From the NCBI GenBank assembly GCA_002313335.1, contig DCBC01000042.1, positions 615-13,053 on the forward strand: a stretch of DNA of 12,439 nt. The letters run 5' to 3'. Position 1 is the stretch's first letter; the number at the start of each line of letters is the position of its first letter. A program made the position numbers and the translations under genes. The stretch comes from Porticoccaceae bacterium UBA1117. Its GTDB lineage: Bacteria; Pseudomonadota; Gammaproteobacteria; Pseudomonadales; Porticoccaceae. Positions 7,027-12,439 of this stretch are shown here, one piece after another. Below the pieces are notes generated by a model that was not told where the DNA came from, ran no database searches, and was given only the letters and a program-made list of their open reading frames with translations.

Positions 7027-7066
7027 AGATTGAACTGGGCTTGAATCAGATTGAACTGGGCTTGAA
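7027..7066. repeat. Tandem 21-base duplication in the Sel1 pseudogene
   Basis: AGATTGAACTGGGCTTGAA occurs at 7027-7045 and again at 7048-7066, a period of 21 bases. On the - strand it is an in-frame duplication of seven residues (SSPVQSD / SSPVQSR) at the signal-peptide cleavage region, so it arose without breaking the frame. Confidence 0.75.
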
Positions 7067-7104
7067 AGTAAAGTGAGAAGTATTATCGATAGGTAGTTTT
7101 TCAT

Positions 7105-7335
7105 ATGCTGTCCTTAGCTAGATGAAAGATCACCCTAAATTTAACTACTCACTTTCGCAGCTAAGCTCTTGCACCCACTCCCGCAACACAAATATAGTAT
7201 AGGGCGAAGCTAATGTTATATATTTATATTACAATTCGCGATAGCATAATCTAAGGTGTAATTTAAAACCTTTTAAGACGAGGGGCGTAGGGCCCGCGGT
7301 TGATATCTAAAAGCAATACTAATAAGGATGTTACA
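7105..7335. other. AT-rich divergent intergenic region
   Basis: This region separates the divergent Sel1 pseudogene and the TAP hydrolase and presumably holds promoters for both. It is strongly AT-rich at 7211-7270. A GC-rich patch, AGGGCCCGCGG, lies at 7289-7299. No convincing -35/-10 pair could be fixed. AAAGTGAGAAGT (7070-7081) and ACTACTCACTTT (7144-7155) are near-perfect inverted repeats (11 of 12) across the Sel1 start region. Confidence 0.4.
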
Positions 7336-9441
7336 ATGACAACAATCAAAGAGTCATACCTCTCACTATTACTTGTATTTGGTTTGTGCACGCTCGTTTT
7401 CGCTCAAGAATTACCGGCAGTTGAAGTAAACACAAACGCTTCTATAAACGATTATGTCAACGACGTAACCAATGTTGTTTGTCCTTTTAAAAATGATATC
7501 GATTATGAGCCAGATAGAGTGCGTTGCGGCTTTATTACGGTACGGGAAAACAGAGAAGTGCCCGATAGTCGTTTACTTCGCATCATTTTCACACACATTG
7601 TTGCCGAGGCGAGTCTTGATAGTGACGAAGATGACGATTCATCAAAAGATGGTGAGGAAGTACTTGAGTCAAGAGATGACCCAATCATCTACCTTACCGG
7701 CGGGCCTGGTGCGGGCATAGAGTCTTATGTAGGTCGCTTTTTAAAGCATGACTTAACCAAAACCCGTGATTTATACATTCTTAATCAACGCGGGATAGGC
7801 GATTCTGAGGAGCTTTGTCCATATTATGATTCCACCAGCCGCGAACTAGTGCTCGCTGATAATCAAAAAGCCCAAGAAATTGAAAACGCGCAGCGTATGA
7901 AGGCGTGTTTCGAAGCGGCTACCAATCGAGGTGTCGATTTAAGCGCCTACAACACGGTCGAAAATGCCAGAGATGTGCGTGCACTCCGCCAGGCTTTAGG
8001 CTTCGATTCGTGGAATGTCTGGGGCATTAGCTACGGCAGTCATTTAGGGCAAATGTTGGTCAACGTAGACCCTGAAGGAATACGGGCTTTGGTGCTCGAT
8101 GCAATTGTACCAAATGACTTGGGTGATTCAGAGCGCCTTCATCGATGGATTGCGCGAAACCATGCCAATGTATTTGCAGAGTGTGCCCGTCAAGACGCGT
8201 CAATTTGTGAGGGCTTAGAAGAAGCATTTTACGCTGCGATTAATGCCCTCATTGCTAACCCCAATAATATGGTAGATGCGTTTGACGAAGAGCTTTTTCC
8301 ATCAGGCAAAGCGAATTTCCCGGTTTTTCTTGCACAATTTGCCACGTTTTCTATGTTATACGAACAAGATGCTCATCCCGCTATTCCATCGGTTATGCGT
8401 GGCTTAGTCGATGTGATTAACAACAGGGACGACGAAGTATTTCAGGCCTCAGCAAATGGCGCAGCAGCATTTTCTGGCGGGTTTAGCGCGGGCATGAATG
8501 CGGCGATACAATGCAACGATGGTTATATGGCTGCACAAGCCAGTGTAGCTGCAGAGGATTTACAAGAAGATTTTGGTTTTAATGAGGGGGCATTTTCAGT
8601 CGAGGGTTCTCAATTAATGGCCGACGCTTGTGTTGAGGCAGGTTTAGCGCCGCGAGACCGAAAGGACTACCAGCTTATACAAAGCGATATTCCAACATTG
8701 GTGGTTAACGGCGATTGGGATCCAATCACCCCGCCAGCGCTAGCTGAGCGAATTGCGCCAGGGTTTAGCAATAGTCGCTTAATAATCGTGCCCTACGCAG
8801 GACACGGTCCTACTCGATCAATGCCCGAATGTGCATCCCAAGTACTCACCGACTTTTTTGACGACCCAAGCCAAAAGCTTGATGAATTAGATGCAGCTTG
8901 CCTTGAAGAGGGTACAGAGCCACCAGAGTTTTTGGATTATATGCAAACGGATATACATCTTAAGCTCGCAGCAAGAGCAATGGATGAACCAAAGAACCTC
9001 GCTGTACCCGCATTGCTTGCGTCTACGCCTATTATTATTTCCTTATTGGGACTAATCATGATTTCTTGGGGTGCCATTACCAGACGTCTTAGCTCAAGCA
9101 ATGTCGAAGTACCAGGCCTTGGCCCTGCAACCCCACGACTTATCGCTTTTATTACGGCGCTCTTATTACTCGTGGGTGTCGGGCTGATTGGAGCAGGTGT
9201 TCAATCGGCAATTGAAATCAGCGAGGTCAGTCTTATTGCTGGTTTTGCTCCACCCGCCGGTGCTGGTGCATTGCTGGTGCTGCTGGCAGGATTGATTGGT
9301 ATAGTGACACTTGCGCTCACGTTTAAAACGCATAAAGATAAGCCCCTTAGAAAACGCTCCCTAACTGGCTTTTTTCTTTTGGGCCTCTCTGCGATTGTAC
9401 TTAGTGTTATCTTTCTAATGTGGGGTATAACGCCCTGGTAG
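7336..9441 (+). CDS. Exported TAP-type alpha/beta hydrolase with C-terminal membrane domain
   Basis: This 701-residue protein belongs to the alpha/beta hydrolases with a TAP-like C-terminal lobe, the family of tripeptidyl aminopeptidases and proline iminopeptidases. A signal peptide ends near LVFAQ. The triad from ATG 7336 is Ser232 in GISYGSHLG, Asp462 in GDWDPITPP and His490 in YAGHGPT; GGPG at 122-125 forms the oxyanion hole. Two features are odd: an acidic Asp/Glu/Ser-rich insert at about 92-115, and a tail of roughly 150 residues with four hydrophobic segments (about 556-579, 602-623, 640-662 and 678-698), absent from usual family members. It is thus probably a periplasmic peptidase anchored in the inner membrane. 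ATG 7336 is chosen because AAGGA (7324-7328) lies seven bases upstream; a TTG at 7300 would add 12 polar residues in front of the signal peptide. Confidence 0.85.
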   Translation: MTTIKESYLSLLLVFGLCTLVFAQELPAVEVNTNASINDYVNDVTNVVCPFKNDIDYEPDRVRCGFITVRENREVPDSRLLRIIFTHIVAEASLDSDEDDDSSKDGEEVLESRDDPIIYLTGGPGAGIESYVGRFLKHDLTKTRDLYILNQRGIGDSEELCPYYDSTSRELVLADNQKAQEIENAQRMKACFEAATNRGVDLSAYNTVENARDVRALRQALGFDSWNVWGISYGSHLGQMLVNVDPEGIRALVLDAIVPNDLGDSERLHRWIARNHANVFAECARQDASICEGLEEAFYAAINALIANPNNMVDAFDEELFPSGKANFPVFLAQFATFSMLYEQDAHPAIPSVMRGLVDVINNRDDEVFQASANGAAAFSGGFSAGMNAAIQCNDGYMAAQASVAAEDLQEDFGFNEGAFSVEGSQLMADACVEAGLAPRDRKDYQLIQSDIPTLVVNGDWDPITPPALAERIAPGFSNSRLIIVPYAGHGPTRSMPECASQVLTDFFDDPSQKLDELDAACLEEGTEPPEFLDYMQTDIHLKLAARAMDEPKNLAVPALLASTPIIISLLGLIMISWGAITRRLSSSNVEVPGLGPATPRLIAFITALLLLVGVGLIGAGVQSAIEISEVSLIAGFAPPAGAGALLVLLAGLIGIVTLALTFKTHKDKPLRKRSLTGFFLLGLSAIVLSVIFLMWGITPW

Positions 9442-9515
9442 AAAAGTAACTTGCCCTAAATTTTCAGTCATAAGTAATATTTAATGAAATGACAAATTAA
9501 AAAGCCTGCTTATGA

Positions 9516-9592
9516 AGCGACCCCATAAACTACCTCGATGGCGTATATGCCGAAGGTAACTATGGCGTAACAGGTAAAAACGTTGATTTAGG
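9516..9592 (+). pseudogene. Orphan coding scrap, beta-barrel-like composition
   Basis: Between a stop at 9513-9515 and the motif at 9593, one frame reads NYLDGVYAEGNYGVTGKN followed by VDL. Its alternating aromatic, Gly and polar residues recall strands of outer-membrane beta-barrels. There is no start codon and the frame runs into the motif and stops at 9639-9641. It may be an internal piece of a lost gene, or chance. I do not recognise a specific family. Confidence 0.25.
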
Positions 9593-9621
9593 GGGTATAA
9601 GTAAGATACACAGCATTTTGG
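9593..9621 (+). repeat. Best dispersed motif copy (core plus AGCATTTTGG)
   Basis: GGGTATAAGTAAGATA (9593-9608) is followed at offset 19 by AGCATTTTGG (9612-9621). This copy links the core with the block at window position 1. It begins 106 bases before the oxidoreductase start codon. Confidence 0.8.
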
Positions 9622-9698
9622 CTTGGTTTTGTTATTTTTAATCTCGTATTTAGGGCAGTATTTTTTGCTAAATATTCACAATCTTTGGAGTACTCACT

Positions 9699-10928
9699 AT
9701 GCAGCATTCGACCAAGTTCGATCTTATTCTCTACGGCGCGACAGGCTTTACCGGCAAACTTACGGCTGCCTACCTAGACCGTCATCCAGAACTGACCGGC
9801 AGGCGCTGGGCTATCGCCGGTCGAAATTCTGCCGCATTAGAAGCCGTGCGAGCGACACTCACGAGTGAGCAAGTCGAAGTGGTGACATGTCAGCTCAGTG
9901 ATGCGGCCGCAGTCGAGGCTATGGTGCAATCAACTCATGTTGTTATTACCACAGCGGGACCCTATTCGACTTATGATGGTGATAAGCTGCTGGGCGCGTG
10001 CGCGCGTGCAGGCGTGCACTATTCAGACCTGTCGGGTGAAGGCTTTTGGCAGCGTGAGATGATTGATCAATACCACGTAATAGCTCAGGAAAGCGGTGCC
10101 AAGATCGTGCTCGGCGGCGGCGTTGACTCAATCCCCAGCGACTTGGGTGTGCACATGGCACTGCAGGCGATGAGACTAGAATTGGGGGATAAAGAGAGCA
10201 AGGAGAGCACAAGCAGTATTCAGGTGACCGGTGTCTATACGAAATACAGCGGCTCGTTCTCAGGAGGTACCCTTGCCTCCGGGAAAGCTCGCGAAGCAGC
10301 TATTAAGAGTGGACGACTGACGCGCGAAGCGCTTTGCGATCCTTATCTACTTGCACCCGGGACGCAACGTGCAGGCAAAGAAACTGCCACTTTGGACGGT
10401 ATGCCGCACAAGTTTCGATACCAGAAAGACAAAAAACTGGGCGTGCTTCTGCCGTTTTTCATGGGAAAGATCAACGCACCGGTAGTGCGGCGCTCACTCG
10501 CGTTGCAAAACCTTGCGGGTGACGTCACTTACCGAGAGTGCTGCTCGCCCGGTATGTGGCTTAAGGTTAGCTGGCTATACATCAGCCGAGGTCTTGGGTT
10601 CCCTCTGGGAGATCCAATCAATTTCAAACCTAAGTCTGGGCAGGGCCCACCAAAATGGATGCTCACCCAGGGTGCTTTTACGGTCGAGGTCACCGCTCAA
10701 ATCCCTGACGGCCGCTTAACCAAGGTAGTTGTCTCGGGGAAGGGCGATCCTGGCTATGGTGCAACCTCCAAAATGCTCAGCGAGGTCGCTCTATGCCTGC
10801 TTAACGATCACGAACAACAACCGTCCAATGGAGGCGTACTAACGCCTGCGACAGCAATGGGTAATACGCTGGTTGAGCGACTTGACGCCGCTGAGAATGG
10901 GACCTTTATGCAACTTTATGTTGTTTGA
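9699..10928 (+). CDS. Saccharopine dehydrogenase-like oxidoreductase (trans-acting enoyl reductase type)
   Basis: This is a 409-residue NAD(P)-dependent oxidoreductase of the saccharopine dehydrogenase-like group that includes mycobacterial trans-acting enoyl reductases. The N-terminal Rossmann motif GATGFTG lies at 13-19, AGRN at 40-43, TTAGPY at 84-89, HYSDLSGE at 107-114 and GGGVDSIPSDLG at 139-150, all in family order, with SGGT at 188-191. The length is typical. It is not the lysine-pathway saccharopine enzyme itself; lipid or polyketide double-bond reduction is the best known role of relatives, but the substrate here is unknown. ATG 9699 follows GGAG (9687-9690) by eight bases. No polyketide or fatty-acid genes are adjacent. 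A dispersed motif copy lies 106 bases upstream and another 63 bases after the stop, making this gene look like one bracketed module. Confidence 0.88.
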   Translation: MQHSTKFDLILYGATGFTGKLTAAYLDRHPELTGRRWAIAGRNSAALEAVRATLTSEQVEVVTCQLSDAAAVEAMVQSTHVVITTAGPYSTYDGDKLLGACARAGVHYSDLSGEGFWQREMIDQYHVIAQESGAKIVLGGGVDSIPSDLGVHMALQAMRLELGDKESKESTSSIQVTGVYTKYSGSFSGGTLASGKAREAAIKSGRLTREALCDPYLLAPGTQRAGKETATLDGMPHKFRYQKDKKLGVLLPFFMGKINAPVVRRSLALQNLAGDVTYRECCSPGMWLKVSWLYISRGLGFPLGDPINFKPKSGQGPPKWMLTQGAFTVEVTAQIPDGRLTKVVVSGKGDPGYGATSKMLSEVALCLLNDHEQQPSNGGVLTPATAMGNTLVERLDAAENGTFMQLYVV

Positions 10929-10990
10929 TATTTACACTCTCTTCGCATAATAGCCGTTTGAAATTTTTTTTGGACTGGTTATATGGTTCT

Positions 10991-11006
10991 GGGTATAAGT
11001 AAGATA
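10991..11006 (+). repeat. Dispersed motif copy
   Basis: An exact GGGTATAAGTAAGATA, followed by a related but shifted downstream block (CAGCCTGGCTTTG). TTGGAC at 10970-10975 lies 18 bases before TATAAG (10994-10999), so a promoter reading is possible. An orphan coding scrap begins immediately after it. Confidence 0.75.
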
Positions 11007-11131
11007 GAAGGCAGCCTGGCTTTGATATTTATTGGAGCCAGAGAAAGGATCTTTTTAAACCTAGCTTTAAAGTATACGTGGAAGCCCTTAGGCATACGGG
11101 CATTACAAATACTGAAATGGAACAGATTTTA
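11007..11131 (+). pseudogene. 5'-truncated orphan ORF between two motif copies
   Basis: One frame is open from the TAA inside the motif at 10991 to a TAG ending at 11131. It reads FDIYWSQRKDLFKPSFK, then VYVEALRHTGITNTEMEQIL. Composition and amphipathic pattern look like the C-terminal end of a real protein, but no start codon or ribosome site precedes it. The first part faintly recalls LysR-type regulator C-termini; this is not firm enough to name it. It appears to be a gene tail whose front was replaced at the motif. Confidence 0.35.
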
Positions 11132-11179
11132 CAAATAACTGATTAGCCTGTTCTATTTCCACTTGAGAATGATGTGTAT

Positions 11180-11195
11180 GGGTATATGTAAGATT
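11180..11195 (+). repeat. Variant dispersed motif copy before the epoxide hydrolase
   Basis: GGGTATATGTAAGATT differs from the core consensus at two of 16 positions. It begins 88 bases before the GTG start of the epoxide hydrolase and 189 bases after the previous copy, in the same orientation. Confidence 0.65.
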
Positions 11196-11255
11196 AACAA
11201 TAGTTTTAAAACCACTAAGTCCAATCGCTTAACGATCTAAACTACAATTGATCAT

Positions 11256-11260
11256 GGAGA
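11256..11260 (+). promoter_or_regulatory. Ribosome binding site deciding the GTG start
   Basis: GGAGA lies seven bases before GTG 11268, which supports GTG as the true start of the epoxide hydrolase. No in-frame ATG lies nearby that would keep the N-terminal domain intact. Confidence 0.7.
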
Positions 11261-11267
11261 TACAACA

Positions 11268-12404
11268 GTGAGCGACATTACGCCTTTTCACATCGACATA
11301 CCGGAAGCGAGTCTCGACGATCTCAAACAAAGACTATCGCTGACGCGGTTACCGGAAGCAGAGACTCCAAATGATTGGTCTCAGGGCGTGCCCCTCGCTT
11401 ATGCCAAGGAAATTCTTCAGTACTGGAGCACTGATTATGATTGGCGTCGAGCAGAGACCCTATTAAATTCTTTTCCTCAGTTTCAAACATCTCTCGATGG
11501 TCTGAGCATTCATTTTCTCCATATCAAATCACCTGAACCTGACGCCATGCCATTGATCATGACTCACGGCTGGCCCGGCTCGGTTGTTGAATTTTTAAAG
11601 GTCATCGGTCCACTGACTGACCCCGTCGCTCATGGCGGAGATGCAAAAGACGCTTTTCACTTGGTATGTCCCAGCTTGCCCGGCTTTGGTTTTTCCGAGA
11701 AACCTGACAAACCCGGATGGGGGATCGAAAAAATTGGCGCCCAATGGGCCCTGCTAATGGCCCGACTAGGTTACGAAAGCTATGTAGCCCAAGGCGGTGA
11801 CTGGGGCTCAACCGTAACCAATGCTATCGCCGCTCAAGATCCGCAACATTGCATAGGCATTCACCTGAATATGGCTATTGCTGCGCCGGATCCAGAGACC
11901 ATGGACTCCTTAACGGCAAGTGAGCAGCGCGCGTTGATAGGGTTTAAGCACTATGCCGACTGGGATTCTGGTTATTCCAAGCAGCAGAGTACCCGACCAC
12001 AAACCATTGGCTATGGACTCGTAGATTCGCCTATGGGTCAAGCTATGTGGATTATGGAGAAATTTTGGGCCTGGACAGACTGCAAAGGGCACCCGGAGAA
12101 TGCATTGAGCCGTGACGAAATGTTAGACAATATTATGGTGTATTGGCTGACCGCATCTGGGGCCTCATCGGCGCGAATATACTGGGAAAGCTTCAACAAT
12201 CCATCATCCGACCCCATCAATGTCGCCACGGGTATCAGTGTATTCCCACATGATATTTTTCAAACCTCGGAACGTTGGGCGCGCAAACGATTCACTGATC
12301 TGGTGTACTTCAACGAACTAGACGAAGGCGGTCACTTTGCCGCGTTTGAGCAACCTGAAACTTTCGTCAAGGAAGTCAGGGCATGCTTCCAATGTATTCG
12401 GTAA
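11268..12404 (+). CDS. Epoxide hydrolase with N-terminal EHN domain
   Basis: This 378-residue alpha/beta hydrolase is of the microsomal/juvenile-hormone epoxide hydrolase type, opening epoxides to diols through a covalent Asp ester. The EHN lid domain occupies about residues 4-110 (PFHIDIPEASLDDLKQRL). Then come the oxyanion motif HGWPG at 100-104, nucleophile Asp178 in GGDWGS, ring-opening Tyr305 in ARIYWE, acid Asp329 in VFPHDI where relatives have Glu or Asp, and His356 in EGGHFAAFE. All catalytic positions are present and the length is normal. It starts with GTG and has a strong ribosome site. No signal peptide is seen, so it is cytoplasmic. It sits alone behind two motif copies. It might act on xenobiotic or lipid epoxides; the substrate is not evident. 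Confidence 0.93.
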   Translation: MSDITPFHIDIPEASLDDLKQRLSLTRLPEAETPNDWSQGVPLAYAKEILQYWSTDYDWRRAETLLNSFPQFQTSLDGLSIHFLHIKSPEPDAMPLIMTHGWPGSVVEFLKVIGPLTDPVAHGGDAKDAFHLVCPSLPGFGFSEKPDKPGWGIEKIGAQWALLMARLGYESYVAQGGDWGSTVTNAIAAQDPQHCIGIHLNMAIAAPDPETMDSLTASEQRALIGFKHYADWDSGYSKQQSTRPQTIGYGLVDSPMGQAMWIMEKFWAWTDCKGHPENALSRDEMLDNIMVYWLTASGASSARIYWESFNNPSSDPINVATGISVFPHDIFQTSERWARKRFTDLVYFNELDEGGHFAAFEQPETFVKEVRACFQCIR

Positions 12405-12419
12405 TTTAACCCGACAATT

Positions 12420-12436
12420 GCTGCACCGCTGGCAGC
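12420..12436. terminator. Possible hairpin after the epoxide hydrolase, cut by the window end
   Basis: GCTGC (12420-12424) and GCAGC (12432-12436) can form a 5-base stem 16 bases after the stop, followed by CTT at the window edge. The stem is short and the downstream T tract, if any, is not visible. Confidence 0.2.
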
Positions 12437-12439
12437 CTT

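Larger units (their letters stand above)
6754..7104 (-). pseudogene. Decayed Sel1-repeat protein with signal peptide
   Basis: The - strand has a well formed gene start: AAGGA (as TCCTT, 7111-7115) six bases before an ATG at 7102-7104. The product begins MKNYLSIILLTLLSSPVQS, a signal peptide, then a TEAVKWHRKAA segment typical of Sel1-like repeats. A TAG at 6949-6951 stops it after 51 residues. Continuing in the same frame gives LGVPRNYAEAVKRHGKA and DQDDVKAY, clearly a second Sel1 repeat, 31 residues from the first instead of the usual 36 or so. Homology ends at the dispersed motif at 6843-6858, and the frame closes with TGA at 6754-6756. Sel1 proteins are helical adaptor-like scaffolds. This copy looks broken by a nonsense codon, a small deletion and a foreign 3' end. 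It is divergent from the TAP hydrolase gene. Confidence 0.7.
9442..9698. other. Intergenic region with coding scrap and motif copy
   Basis: The stretch after the TAP hydrolase is AT-rich (9450-9510), then holds a short coding-like segment (9516-9592), the dispersed motif (9593-9621) and the leader of the oxidoreductase. No terminator hairpin is evident. Confidence 0.4.
10929..11267. other. Intergenic region with two motif copies and an orphan ORF
   Basis: This 339-base gap holds a T-rich run (10964-10971) without a hairpin, motif copies at 10991 and 11180, and between them a 5'-truncated reading frame ending at 11131. The epoxide hydrolase leader follows the second motif. Confidence 0.45.

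Noticed and set aside
6832..7044. Plus-strand 70-codon ORF over the Sel1 region
   Set aside because: It is the antisense shadow of the Sel1 pseudogene, which has a ribosome site, a signal peptide and recognisable repeats on the other strand.
7300..7335. TTG start for the TAP hydrolase at 7300
   Set aside because: It would place twelve polar residues before the signal peptide, and the ATG at 7336 has a properly spaced AAGGA.
9470..9482. TCATAAGTAATAT as a further motif copy
   Set aside because: It lacks the GGG start and has mismatches in the core of an AT-rich stretch, so it is likely chance.
10961..10975. T-rich run after the oxidoreductase as an intrinsic terminator
   Set aside because: No GC-rich stem precedes the eight-T run.
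1288..11195. Motif copies as integron attC sites
   Set aside because: No GTTRRRY/RYYYAAC core pairs or long imperfect palindromes surround the copies, and the motif itself is not palindromic. A cassette-like role is kept only as a general hypothesis.
1288..11195. Motif copies as a CRISPR array or tandem repeat
   Set aside because: Copies are 189 to about 3600 bases apart with whole genes between them.

Overview
The window looks like an accessory, partly decaying stretch of a bacterial chromosome, most likely a marine-type gammaproteobacterium. Pointers are a SlyD-type prolyl isomerase tail, an OpgC-like acyltransferase, an Svx/AvrXca-type secreted metallopeptidase, a trans-acting enoyl reductase homologue, an EHN epoxide hydrolase, Shine-Dalgarno-led genes and moderate GC. 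The lineage is an inference from gene content only. No rRNA, tRNA, CRISPR array, transposase or integrase is visible.

Layout. Six intact genes all lie on the + strand: an acyltransferase-3 membrane protein (36-1187), a large Svx-like lipoprotein metallopeptidase with a beta-helix and a LamG-like domain (1500-4067), a type B carboxylesterase (5023-6693), a TAP-type alpha/beta hydrolase with an unusual membrane tail (7336-9441), a saccharopine-dehydrogenase-like oxidoreductase (9699-10928) and an epoxide hydrolase (11268-12404). They do not form one operon: gaps are 250-900 bases, and the gaps hold small or broken genes. These are two related 23-residue ORFs flanking the metallopeptidase (1350-1421 and 4083-4154), an NTF2/limonene-epoxide-hydrolase-like gene that seems to have lost its ATG (4187-4555), a 5'-truncated SlyD tail on the - strand (4556-4878), a decayed Sel1-repeat gene on the - strand (6754-7104), and two orphan coding scraps (9516-9592 and 11007-11131).

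The most striking structure is a dispersed motif, GGGTATAAGTAAGATA, often followed 19 bases from its start by AGCATTTTGG. Four good + strand copies start at 1288, 6843, 9593 and 10991, a variant lies at 11180, a weak one at 4879, and the window opens on what looks like the right half of another. Every gap between consecutive intact genes has at least one copy, always in gene orientation. At several copies recognisable coding homology stops at the motif (SlyD at 4879, Sel1 at 6843, orphan ORFs at 9593 and 10991). This suggests either a recombination or insertion boundary that delimits gene modules, or a conserved promoter/operator element carried upstream of cargo genes. The sequence alone does not decide between these.

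Functionally the cargo is rich in secreted or cell-envelope enzymes and hydrolases: a lipoprotein metallopeptidase, an exported carboxylesterase, an exported TAP hydrolase and an epoxide hydrolase, plus a membrane acyltransferase and an oxidoreductase. No single pathway is evident. The set reads as a loosely assembled accessory collection rather than a dedicated operon.
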